Shown here in pieces: positions 6,594-13,866 of a stretch of 14,856 nucleotides of DNA. This DNA is from UBA7672 sp031419455. Its GTDB lineage: Bacteria > Pseudomonadota > Alphaproteobacteria > Caulobacterales > Hyphomonadaceae. The notes below the pieces were generated by a model. That model had not been told where the DNA came from and made no database searches. It saw only the letters and a list, made by a program, of their open reading frames with translations. Position numbers and translations under genes: made by a program. Within the stretch, counting starts at the first letter, position 1, and each line of letters begins with the position of its first letter. The stretch lies in the NCBI GenBank assembly GCA_031419455.1, contig JANOKS010000052.1, forward strand, positions 1-14,856, written 5' to 3'.

Positions 6594-7472
6594 ATGGCGG
6601 GACGTCTGGACGGCAAGGTGGCGGTGATCACCGGGGCGGCGAGCGGGATCGGCCGCGCGACAGTGGACCTGTTCGTGGCGGAAGGCGCGCGGGTGATCGC
6701 TGCCGACCTGCAGGAGGACAAGGGCGCGCAGATCGAGCACGCGCACAAGGACAAGGTGCGCTTTGTCCGCTGTGATGTGATGGATGAAGCCGAGATCGCG
6801 GCGACGGTGAATGCGGCGAAGGACAGCTTCGGCAGGCTTGACATCCTGTTCAACAATGCCGGCACGGGCGGCGTGCGCGAGCTGGCGGACGGCGTGACGG
6901 CCGAGGGCTTCGACTCGGTGATGCACCTGCACGTGCGTGCGGCGCTGTTCGGGATGAAGTACGCCGTGCCGATCATGCGCGAGCAGGGTGGCGGGTCGAT
7001 CATTTCAACGGCGTCGATTGCGGGGCTGCGGACGGGATACGGGCCACTGCTCTATTCGATCGCCAAGGCGGCGGTCGTGCACATGACGCATGCGGCGGCG
7101 GCGCAGCTGAGCCCGGAGAACATCCGCGTCAACTGCATCTGCCCGGGCATGATCGCGACCAACATCTTCGCGGCGTCGTTCGGCATTCCGCGGCAGTTGG
7201 CCGAGACGCGCATCGATGCGCTGGCTGAGGCAAACAAGCATACGCAACCGATTCCGCGAGGCGGACGCGGATCGGACATTGCCGAGGCGGCGCTCTATCT
7301 TGGCTCTGACGGCTCAGGCTTCGTGACGGGGCATGCGCTGGTGGTGGATGGCGGCATCACGCTGGGGCTCAACGATGCGGGTCGGGCAGCAACGTTCGCG
7401 CCGGTGTTCGGGGCGCTGGGCATTGATGCGGAGACGGTGGCGGCGATCTTCAGCCCGCCGAAACGCGACTGA
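6594..7472 (+). CDS. SDR-family NAD(P)-dependent oxidoreductase
   Basis: A 292-residue short-chain dehydrogenase/reductase of the classical type, slightly long because of a roughly 30-residue C-terminal tail. Seen are the Rossmann glycine motif TGAASGIG (13-20), D38 at the end of strand 2 (usually NAD preference), NNAG (87-90), S141 in STASIAG, and the Y154-S-I-A-K158 catalytic pair. The C-terminal V-D-G-G-I-T is also typical. The tetrad asparagine, expected near 113 in a V-N-L-like context, reads His113 (M-H-L-H-V-R). GGGAG precedes the ATG by about 7 bases. The substrate is unknown; proximity to etf genes does not prove a role in acyl-CoA metabolism. Confidence 0.9.
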   Translation: MAGRLDGKVAVITGAASGIGRATVDLFVAEGARVIAADLQEDKGAQIEHAHKDKVRFVRCDVMDEAEIAATVNAAKDSFGRLDILFNNAGTGGVRELADGVTAEGFDSVMHLHVRAALFGMKYAVPIMREQGGGSIISTASIAGLRTGYGPLLYSIAKAAVVHMTHAAAAQLSPENIRVNCICPGMIATNIFAASFGIPRQLAETRIDALAEANKHTQPIPRGGRGSDIAEAALYLGSDGSGFVTGHALVVDGGITLGLNDAGRAATFAPVFGALGIDAETVAAIFSPPKRD

Positions 7473-7537
7473 ATCGTCACGGAAACGCCATCGCGGGCCG
7501 GGTTGTCCGGGCCGTTCAAAGGCGCCATTTCAGGTTT

Positions 7538-7993
7538 ATGGCTCTCGATTTCCTCAAGCGAATGATGCGCGCGACGGCGCCGGCGGACCTGCCCGACGCG
7601 GACGCACGGTCGGCGATTGCCGCTGTGCTGGTGATGGCGGCGCGGGCAGATGGCGCTTATGGCGCGGACGAGCAGCATGTCGTTGATGACGTGCTGATGT
7701 CGCGCTTTGGGCTCGATGCGGCGGGCGCGGCGAAGCTGCGCGCCGAGGGCGAGGATGCCGAGCTGGAATCGATCGACATCTACCAGTTCACCAAGGCGAT
7801 CCGCTTGGCCATTCCGCATGATGATCGTGTGGCGATCGTCGAGGCGTTGTGGAAGGTGGTGCTGGCGGACGGCGCGCGCGATCCGCATGAGGACACGCTG
7901 ATGCGTCAGCTGGTGGACCGGCTGGGCCTGTCGCCAATGGATAGCGCGCTGGCGCGGCAGCGCGTGCAGGGCGGCGGAAGTATTCAGGCTTAG
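7538..7993 (+). CDS. TerB-like domain protein
   Basis: A 151-residue all-helical cytoplasmic protein of the TerB-like type (COG4103-like). Two similar halves each carry an acidic signature: A-R-A-D-G-A-Y-G-A-D-E at 35-45 and V-L-A-D-G-A-R-D-P-H-E-D at 108-119, the arrangement by which TerB-like domains are thought to bind metal. The name derives from tellurite resistance, but solitary copies like this are mostly uncharacterised and no resistance role is claimed. It follows the SDR gene by 65 bases on the same strand. Upstream of the ATG only a weak CAGG is seen. Its TAG stop overlaps the stop of the convergent gene by 4 bases. Confidence 0.82.
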   Translation: MALDFLKRMMRATAPADLPDADARSAIAAVLVMAARADGAYGADEQHVVDDVLMSRFGLDAAGAAKLRAEGEDAELESIDIYQFTKAIRLAIPHDDRVAIVEALWKVVLADGARDPHEDTLMRQLVDRLGLSPMDSALARQRVQGGGSIQA

Positions 7994-8379
7994 GTCGCGG
8001 CAGATTCGCTTTGACGGCGGCGCGCCTCTGAACCTGCGGTGATCAGCCGATCTGGCCACATGCCGACCTGAATGATCTCGCTGAGTTCCGCGATGGTCAG
8101 GTCTTCAACGAAGATGACTTCCATGTCGATCTTGCGAAACAGAACATCCCAGATGAAGTGGAAGATTCCGCGCGGACGCGTGTCGGCGCCTGGAGCCATG
8201 TCGCGCAGCTCGCGACTCTTGATCCCGTACCGTTTGGTGATTGTCTCGAGGAAGTCGTTGAACTTATCAGGATCGGTCTGCCCGAACACTGATACGAGGT
8301 CGGTTTCCGCTGTCAGAATCTGATCTGGAGATTCAAAGTAGTCGCGGGCGAAATCGGCGATTTCGCCCGCGGTGACCAC
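7990..8379 (-). CDS. DUF1493-like small protein (tentative)
   Basis: A 129-residue acidic protein. I read the start as GTG at 8379: it follows the S9 peptidase stop by one base, and GGAG lies 4 bases upstream inside the end of that gene, which implies translational coupling. A longer ATG start at 8427 would add only a shadow of the peptidase's Ala-Pro tail in another frame. The pattern F-x-E-x-x-D-Q-I-x-x-E-T-D-L near the start, a middle F-x-x-x-I-x-x-R-Y-G-I, and the late L-T-I-A-E-L-x-E-I-I-Q-x-G-x-W recall DUF1493, a small acyl-carrier-like family. That match is from memory and moderate. The function is unknown. Its TAA overlaps the convergent TerB-like gene's stop. Confidence 0.6.
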   Translation of the reverse strand: MVTAGEIADFARDYFESPDQILTAETDLVSVFGQTDPDKFNDFLETITKRYGIKSRELRDMAPGADTRPRGIFHFIWDVLFRKIDMEVIFVEDLTIAELSEIIQVGMWPDRLITAGSEARRRQSESAAT

Positions 8380-8380
8380 T

Positions 8381-10363
8381 TTACTCCGACGGCGCCGCGG
8401 GCGCTGCTGGAGCAGCTGGCGAAGCATACGCGCCTTCGGGCGGCGCGATGCCCTTCAGGTGCTGGTTGAGGAAGGCGAGGTAGGCGTTCGACGCCGTGAC
8501 GCGATTTTCCTTGCGGAGGAAGCCGTGGCCTTCGTCGGGGAAGATGATGTACTCGACGGGCACGTTGTTCTTGCGCACGCCGGCGACGATTTCGTCGCTT
8601 TCAACCTGCAGCACGCGTGGGTCGTTGGCACCCTGGATGACCAGCATCGGCTTGGTGACCTTGTCGGCGTGGAAGAGCGGCGAGATGCGGGTCAGGCGTT
8701 CCTTCTCCTTGGACGGATCGCCGAGTTCGTCGAAGAGCGAGTCGCGATTCGCGCCCCACCATGGCGGGATCGATTCCAGCGTACGCACCCAGTTGGTCAC
8801 GCCGAAGATGTTGACGCCGGCGGTGAACTCTTCCGGACGGAAGGCGAGCGCGGCTGCTACCATGTAGCCGCCGTATGAGCCGCCCATGATGGCGATCTTG
8901 TCGCCATCGACCCAGTCGAGCGTCTGAAGATACTTCTTGCCATGGACGACATCGTCGAGATCGACCTCGCCATGCTTCCTGTCGTCCATGTGGTAGAAGG
9001 TCTTGCCGTAGCCGGAGGAGCCGCGATTGTTCACGCGCAGCACGGCGATGCCATGGTTGGCGAGGTGCTGGTACATGGCGGCGTAGCCCTTGCGGTTCTG
9101 TCCACCGGGGCCGCCATGTACGTCGACGACGGCCGGGACTTTCGCGTCGGCGCTCGCACCCTTCGGCTTGAACAGGATGGCGGGGATGTCGAGGCCGTCG
9201 AAGCTTTTGTAGCGGACGACTTCGCCGTCAACGAGCATAGTCTCGTCGATAGCGGGGTTGAGGTTCTTGGTGAGGCGCGTGGCGGCGCCGGTCGCAAGAT
9301 CGGCCACGAACACGTCAGCTGGCGAGGTGTCGGAGGCGAGGGTGAAGGCGATCTTCGATTCGTCGCGGTTGAACCGGACGTTGTTGATGTCGCCGGCCGG
9401 GGCGCCAGTGACGGCGACGGGAGCGCCCGACGTCTGGTCAAGGATGGTGAGCTTGGTGGACGCGTCCTGGTTGACGCCCGAGACGCGATAGCGGCCGGTC
9501 GGGGAGTACATGACGAACATCACATCCCAGTCGGCCTTGATCAGCTCTTTCTTCTGGCCGGTCGCCAGGTCGTGCGTCCAGGCCTGATTGTACTCGCCAT
9601 GCTCGTCCGTGCTGTAGACCAGCTGTTTCGAGTCCGGTGTGAAATCATACGCGCCATAGGCGATGACAGCGTCGTTTGGCGTGACGAGGACTGGCGTCTG
9701 CTTCGCGGGCTTGGTGAGGTCGGCGAGGTAGACGTCGCTGTCGGCCGACGAGATCTGCTTGTCGAGCGCGAGCCATTTGCCGTCCGGCGAGATGGCGGAG
9801 GGGAAGAAGCCGGAGTTCTCGAACACGAGCTTCCGCGCGAAGGTCGCGGCGTCGTAGGCGTAGACGTCGAACATCTGCGGATTGCGCTCGTTGGTGGCGA
9901 GCCAGAAGGTTTTGGCGTCGCCGCTCCAGCCAACGAATTGCGCGATGTGCTTGTCGCCCGGCGTGAGGTCTTTCAGCGCGCCGTCGGCTTCGCGGACGTA
10001 GATGTGCGCGAGTTCGTCGCCGCCGCCGTCGGAGGAGACGAGGATGCGGTCATCAGCCGGGAAGTAGCTGATGGCGAAGACGGCGTTTGTGGTGGACTGC
10101 GTCAGCGCGGTGGGGTCGCCGCCGGCGACGGGCAGGGCCGCGGCGTTGTAGACGCCGGACTTGTCGGTTGCCAGCAGCACATTCGCGCCGTCGGGCGAGA
10201 AGGCGTAGGGTGTGGCGCTGCTCATCGACACGGCGGTGGTGTCGAAGAAGGCTTTCGCATCGTAGGTTGCATGCGGTTTGGCGACCGGAGCGGCGGGCTC
10301 AGTTGGTCCACAAGCGGCGAGCGCCAGTGCCGTCATTGATACGAGTGCTGCAAGCCTGACCAT
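8381..10363 (-). CDS. S9 family (prolyl oligopeptidase-type) lipoprotein peptidase
   Basis: A 660-residue exported serine peptidase. The ATG at 10363 has GGAGG 5 bases upstream and begins a lipoprotein signal with classic lipobox L-A-A-C18; the ATG 27 bases earlier lacks this support. Residues of about 40-400 form a WD40/TolB-like beta-propeller with repeated F-S-P-D-G and S-P-D-G-K-W motifs. From about 410 the alpha/beta-hydrolase domain carries DVHGGPGG, GGSYGGY with nucleophile S496, D581 in GANDPRV, and H613 in DEGHGF: an intact S9 triad. The tail is an Ala-Pro repeat. Such enzymes cleave oligopeptides, here probably in the periplasm. It lies 63 bases after the serine hydrolase gene and one base before the DUF1493-like gene, so the three are probably co-transcribed. 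Confidence 0.93.
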   Translation of the reverse strand: MVRLAALVSMTALALAACGPTEPAAPVAKPHATYDAKAFFDTTAVSMSSATPYAFSPDGANVLLATDKSGVYNAAALPVAGGDPTALTQSTTNAVFAISYFPADDRILVSSDGGGDELAHIYVREADGALKDLTPGDKHIAQFVGWSGDAKTFWLATNERNPQMFDVYAYDAATFARKLVFENSGFFPSAISPDGKWLALDKQISSADSDVYLADLTKPAKQTPVLVTPNDAVIAYGAYDFTPDSKQLVYSTDEHGEYNQAWTHDLATGQKKELIKADWDVMFVMYSPTGRYRVSGVNQDASTKLTILDQTSGAPVAVTGAPAGDINNVRFNRDESKIAFTLASDTSPADVFVADLATGAATRLTKNLNPAIDETMLVDGEVVRYKSFDGLDIPAILFKPKGASADAKVPAVVDVHGGPGGQNRKGYAAMYQHLANHGIAVLRVNNRGSSGYGKTFYHMDDRKHGEVDLDDVVHGKKYLQTLDWVDGDKIAIMGGSYGGYMVAAALAFRPEEFTAGVNIFGVTNWVRTLESIPPWWGANRDSLFDELGDPSKEKERLTRISPLFHADKVTKPMLVIQGANDPRVLQVESDEIVAGVRKNNVPVEYIIFPDEGHGFLRKENRVTASNAYLAFLNQHLKGIAPPEGAYASPAAPAAPAAPSE

Positions 10364-10426
10364 CCGACCCTCCAATAATCGGGCGGACAATGGCCGGGGT
10401 CGCGGCCGGGCGCAAGTGACCGGCGT

Positions 10427-11644
10427 TTAGTCGCCGCTGGCGATCACGGGGGTATTTGCCGCCTGCGTTATCTCGCTCAGGCGGAACCAGTCGGTCTTCT
10501 CGAGGCCGAGCTGGTAGTCGAGCCAGGCGGGCAGGATTTTCGCGGCGCGGGAGCCGCGCGTGTTCGACAGGATGACGATGCCGGCGTCCTGCGCGGGGAG
10601 CCAGGCGATCTGGGCGATGTAGCCCTCGACGCTGCCGGAATGGGTGAGCAATTGCTGGCCGGCATAGGTGTAGCTGCGCCAGCCGAGACCGTAGGATGTT
10701 TCGGTGACTGGCGTTTTCAGGGAGCGCTGGCGGGAGGTTTCCGGCGGGGTGGAGATGCGCTTGCGATGCGTCTCGTCGAGCACCGCCTTGGGCAGCACGT
10801 CGGTGCGGTGGCCCATCTGGGCGATCAGCCATTTCGACAAGTCGGCGATCGAGGCGTTGACGCCGCCTGCGGCGGGAACCTTGTAGTAGTAGTCCGTCAC
10901 AGGGACAGACATCCAGCCATCGCCGACGCGCCGATGCGGACGCGCCCAGTTTCCGCTGGCGGAGAGTTCGTACTGGGTGGCGGAGGCGGTCTTCATGCCG
11001 AGCGGAGCAAAGATGCGGTCGCGCAGTTCGGCGGCGAATGTCTTGCCGGTCGCGTTCTCGATCTGCGCGGCGATCATGTTGAAGGCGACGTTCTGGTAGG
11101 TGAAGCAGTCTCCGGGCGAGCAGGTTTGCTTCACCGATCCGTATTGCGACAGGATCTGTTTGGGCGCCGCGCCGGCTTCGAGCAGATTGTCATAGGCGTA
11201 AGGGGGCAGGCCGGTGCGGTGAGACAGCACGTCCTCGAATGTCACGCGGCCGGCGTCGCCTGGGCGCTTCAGTTTGAACTCGGGGACGAGCGAGACGACG
11301 GGGGTCTGCAGGTTCAGCTTGCCCTCGCTCTGTTCGAGCACGGCGAGCGTGGAGGCAAAGCCCTTCGAGAGCGAGGCGAGGCGGAAGACGGTGTCGGGCG
11401 TGACCTTCTGGTTTCCACCAGCCTCGCGCACGCCGTAGGTGCGCATCAGCTCCACTTCGCCCTTCTTCACAACCGCGACGGCGAGGCCGACGAAATCGGG
11501 GGCCTTTGCGGCGTCGTCCAGCTCCTCGGCAAACGACCGAAGCGCCTGGGCTTCCTTGGTGAGTTGTGCGGACGCGGGCGCGTGCGTCAGCGCTATGAGC
11601 ACTGCCGCAGTCAGGGTCGAAGTCAGGAGAGCGGGGAGCCTCAA
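10427..11644 (-). CDS. Beta-lactamase-family serine hydrolase, exported
   Basis: A 405-residue class C beta-lactamase/D-Ala-D-Ala peptidase-like serine hydrolase. The three active-site boxes are present: S91-L-S-K94 (SxxK), Y183-Q-N185 (YxN), and H335-S-G337 in place of KTG, as is usual for the esterase/peptidase branch. I choose the TTG at 11644 because GGAAGGA lies 7 bases upstream and a signal peptide follows at once, M-R-L-P-A-L-L-T-S..., ending A-S-A before Gln. An upstream ATG at 11782 would add 46 Arg/Pro-rich residues before the signal and seems wrong. Resistance to beta-lactams should not be assumed; related proteins are peptidases or esterases. It heads a likely operon with the S9 peptidase. 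Confidence 0.85.
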   Translation of the reverse strand: MRLPALLTSTLTAAVLIALTHAPASAQLTKEAQALRSFAEELDDAAKAPDFVGLAVAVVKKGEVELMRTYGVREAGGNQKVTPDTVFRLASLSKGFASTLAVLEQSEGKLNLQTPVVSLVPEFKLKRPGDAGRVTFEDVLSHRTGLPPYAYDNLLEAGAAPKQILSQYGSVKQTCSPGDCFTYQNVAFNMIAAQIENATGKTFAAELRDRIFAPLGMKTASATQYELSASGNWARPHRRVGDGWMSVPVTDYYYKVPAAGGVNASIADLSKWLIAQMGHRTDVLPKAVLDETHRKRISTPPETSRQRSLKTPVTETSYGLGWRSYTYAGQQLLTHSGSVEGYIAQIAWLPAQDAGIVILSNTRGSRAAKILPAWLDYQLGLEKTDWFRLSEITQAANTPVIASGD

Positions 11645-11809
11645 CGCCTTATCCTTCCGACCGCAGCGCCCGGCGACAGGTACATCGACAGGTGGATCAC
11701 GTCCCCGATCATTGTCCAGAGAGGTTAACCCGGAACTAGGCGGGAATTTGTCTGGAGCAAGCCGCTGTGGTGAGAGGCGCATATCGATGGGCGGATAGCT
11801 GAACAGCGC

Positions 11810-12388
11810 CTAGCGATTGGCGCCGGGAACCCAGAGGATGTCGCTGGCGCCGTTGTCGTTGGCGCGGCGGGCGGCGACGAAGAGAAAATCCGAGAGGCGG
11901 TTGGCGTAGGCGAGGGCGGGGGGCGAGACTTTTTCGTCCTCCATCGCGGCAAGTTCCGCGATCAGGCGCTCGGCGCGGCGGCAGATGGTTCGCGCGACAT
12001 GCAGGAAGGCTGACAAGGCCGAGCCTGCGGGCAAGACGAAGCTGTTGAGCGGCGGGATCGCCGCATTCATAAGGTCAATTTCGTTCTCGAGACGGGTGAC
12101 CTGGGCCTCGACAATGCGGAGCGGCGTCCAGGCGAGGGGCTTGTCCCGCTCAGGCGTGGCGAGGTCGGCGCCGAGGTCGAAGAGGTCGTTCTGGATACGG
12201 TTCAGCATGGCGTCCAGCTCGGGATCGGCGCCGGCATGCAGGCGGGAGACGCCGATGGCGGAGTTGGTCTCGTCGACTGCGCCGTAACATTCGACGCGGG
12301 GGTTCCACTTCTCGACGCGTTCGCCGGTGGCGAGACCGGTCGTTCCGTCATCGCCGGTGCGGGTGTAGATCTTGTTCAGCACAACCAT
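11810..12388 (-). CDS. pduO: Cob(I)alamin adenosyltransferase, PduO type
   Basis: This enzyme transfers the adenosyl group of ATP to cob(I)alamin or cobyrinic acid diamide to give adenosylcobalamin, the cofactor of methylmalonyl-CoA mutase and similar enzymes. The 192 residues are full length. The ATP-binding N-terminus is Y-T-R-T-G-D-D-G-T-T-G-L (8-19); V-D-E-T-N-S follows at 38-43; the helix H-V-A-R-T-I-C-R-R-A-E-R spans 130-141; and Y-A-N-R-L-S-D-F-L-F lies at 161-170. All are hallmarks of the trimeric PduO/MMAB fold. I see no Shine-Dalgarno before the ATG; a small hairpin (12392-12410) occupies that spot. Some annotations call this family cobO; the PduO type is unrelated in fold to CobA/CobO. 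Confidence 0.93.
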   Translation of the reverse strand: MVVLNKIYTRTGDDGTTGLATGERVEKWNPRVECYGAVDETNSAIGVSRLHAGADPELDAMLNRIQNDLFDLGADLATPERDKPLAWTPLRIVEAQVTRLENEIDLMNAAIPPLNSFVLPAGSALSAFLHVARTICRRAERLIAELAAMEDEKVSPPALAYANRLSDFLFVAARRANDNGASDILWVPGANR

Positions 12389-12449
12389 GGCCGCAGGGAT
12401 CGCACCTGCGACGCGGCTGGGTCAATGCATAGCCTGGGGGCGCGCGACT

Positions 12450-12863
12450 TCAGGCGTAGGCTTCGTGCCGGGCCGAGATCGGTGCGCCCAACAGGTCCAG
12501 CGACGGACGAGGGGCGAGGCGGAACGGCACGCGCCGGGGATCAGTGAGCACCGCGCGGGGGGTAAAGCGCCAGCCGGACAAGCGCGGAGCGGCGGCGATC
12601 AGGGCGTCGATCGCACCGTCATTGCCGCTGATCGTCATGTGGCACTGGCCGTCCAGCGTGCGGACGACGTCGACTTCAAGGGAAGAATCGATGCGGCGGA
12701 TGCGGATATTCAGGCTGTTGAGCGCCCAGTCGGCGTCGGCTTCACCACGAGCGAGGGCTTCAAAGGCGTTCGAGATGCCCTGGGCTTCCGCGCCGAACCA
12801 CGCCCAGAATCGTTTGGCGGCCGGGTTGAGGGGGGCGGTTTCTGCGTCGCGACGTCCAAACAT
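12450..12863 (-). CDS. Conserved hypothetical protein (unrecognised)
   Basis: A 137-residue soluble protein without signal peptide or membrane segment, and I do not recognise a named domain. It opens M-F-G-R-R-D and has an R-F-W-A-W-F-G-A-E-A-Q aromatic motif near residues 19-29. A mixed central part includes V-D-V-V-R and M-T-I-S-G-N-D-G-A-I-D-A-L, followed by A-A-P-x-L-x-G-W-R-F. The F-W-x-W-F start together with the strand and A-A-P-x-L-x-x-W module recalls small proteins annotated only as hypothetical. The ATG at 12863 has AAGGG 8 bases upstream; ATG 12881 and GTG 12884 are alternatives. It lies between the HIG1-type and pduO genes on the same strand, 61 bases before pduO. Confidence 0.72.
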   Translation of the reverse strand: MFGRRDAETAPLNPAAKRFWAWFGAEAQGISNAFEALARGEADADWALNSLNIRIRRIDSSLEVDVVRTLDGQCHMTISGNDGAIDALIAAAPRLSGWRFTPRAVLTDPRRVPFRLAPRPSLDLLGAPISARHEAYA

Positions 12864-12977
12864 CGAAGTCCCTTCCGCCATCACTCGCCAGAAACCACTG
12901 TTGCATTCGCGGCTTCAGGTTTGGCTAAGCTGATCGGACGAATTTATCGCATCCCGACCAACGCAGCATGAACGGGC

Positions 12978-13015
12978 AAAAAATGCGCGGCGTTCCTGGC
13001 GCGGACGCGTTTTTT
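12978..13015 (-). terminator. Candidate intrinsic terminator after the HIG1-type gene
   Basis: A run of six A (12978-12983) and a run of six T (13010-13015) flank a GC-rich core in which GCG (12985-12987) can pair with CGC (13006-13008). Read on the minus strand, the GC-rich hairpin is followed by six T, the form of an intrinsic terminator. It begins 8 bases after the stop of the HIG1-type gene. The internal pairing is imperfect and more than one fold is possible. Confidence 0.5.
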
Positions 13016-13022
13016 CGGGGTG

Positions 13023-13226
13023 TTACCGGAAAGCCCCAGCCACGGCGCCGAGCGCGACCAGGAAGAGGATCGCGATGAACTGGATCAGCACGCGCAGGCG
13101 CATCAGCTTGTTCGAGCGCGAGCGGGCCTGACCGTCGGTGCGAACCAGATTCACGACGCCGAATGCGAGGACGACGAAGACCGCCCCGATCGCGATGTAG
13201 ACGCCGTAGAGGAGAAACATTTCCAT
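13023..13226 (-). CDS. HIG1-domain (twin transmembrane) small protein
   Basis: A 67-residue inner-membrane protein with two helices (about 4-28 and 47-66) joined by a basic loop. The S-N-K-L-M-R-L-R-V-L-I-Q-F segment (38-50) is the recognisable core of bacterial HIG1-type (HIG_1_N) proteins. Eukaryotic relatives help assemble respiratory complexes; the bacterial role is not settled. A strong TAAGGAG site precedes the ATG by about 6 bases. From memory, a twin-membrane protein of this kind is often found just upstream of the adenosyltransferase and etfBA in Alphaproteobacteria, which agrees with the strand and order here, although one gene lies between this gene and pduO. Confidence 0.85.
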   Translation of the reverse strand: MEMFLLYGVYIAIGAVFVVLAFGVVNLVRTDGQARSRSNKLMRLRVLIQFIAILFLVALGAVAGAFR

Positions 13227-13281
13227 GCTCGCTCCTTACGCCCTTTCAAACGCGGGCGCCATGCGGCGGTGCGGCCGGACG

Positions 13282-13791
13282 CTACCGGCTACCATCCGGC
13301 GCGAAGCGGTCTTCAGTCCAGACCAGCGCATCGAACTGCATGGCGGCGCGCAGGGCTGGTATGAGGGCGCGGCCTTCGGGTCCGCCGCAGCCAGCGCGGT
13401 AGTTCAGGGTCTTCTGCTTGCCCTCGGCGGTGCGCCAGGTGACGGCCGCAGTGGGGGTGCCCGGCTGGCAGTCGGGCTGGGTGCTGGAGGTCTGGTTGGG
13501 TTCGAGAAACCAGAAGTTGGAGCCGGTCAGGGCTTTTTCCGCGGCGGTCCATGCGTCCGTGCCGAGGCCGCCATCGCTGACGCCGGGGGTTTTGACGAAG
13601 CGGACGCCGTTCAGCAGGTAAGACCCGTCCGGCTTCAGGGTCATGTCGTAGACCGGGCAGGTCTGGTCGCATTCGCCTTCTGACAGGACAATGGCGGGAT
13701 CGTCGGAATGGACGGTCTCGACGCCGCGTTCCGATGGGGAACAGGCGGCGAGGGCGAGGCCGAAAATCAGGGCAGTGCGGAACGCCTGCAT
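13282..13791 (-). CDS. DUF6438 domain lipoprotein
   Basis: A 169-residue predicted lipoprotein: a short signal peptide M-Q-A-F-R-T-A-L... ends at lipobox L-A-A-C17. The mature part has the DUF6438 pattern, with L-S-E-G-x-C-D-Q-T-C-P-V-Y-D-M-T-L-x-x-D-G (C41 and C45) and then G-V-R-F-V-K. Two further cysteines (C108, C135) could form disulfides in the periplasm. The function is unknown. The stop lies 55 bases before the HIG1-type gene on the same strand. No clear ribosome-binding site is seen before the ATG at 13791, but the signal peptide supports this start. Confidence 0.78.
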   Translation of the reverse strand: MQAFRTALIFGLALAACSPSERGVETVHSDDPAIVLSEGECDQTCPVYDMTLKPDGSYLLNGVRFVKTPGVSDGGLGTDAWTAAEKALTGSNFWFLEPNQTSSTQPDCQPGTPTAAVTWRTAEGKQKTLNYRAGCGGPEGRALIPALRAAMQFDALVWTEDRFAPDGSR

Positions 13792-13866
13792 GGCGAAAGT
13801 GTAGGACGGGGAGAGATTCGGGGGAAGCTCGTGGGCGGGACTGTTTCCGTGAGCGCGCCCCGTGGA

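Noticed and set aside
7538..7993. Tellurite resistance determinant
   Set aside because: Only a lone TerB-like domain is present, without terC, terD or other ter genes.
8942..10339. A 465-codon + frame
   Set aside because: It is entirely antisense to the S9 peptidase, whose catalytic triad and lipobox are intact.
10427..11644. Antibiotic-resistance beta-lactamase
   Set aside because: The third box is HSG, not KTG, and the context is housekeeping hydrolases; beta-lactamase-fold peptidases or esterases fit better.
10640..11728. A 362-codon + frame
   Set aside because: It is antisense to the serine hydrolase that carries SxxK, YxN and HSG motifs.
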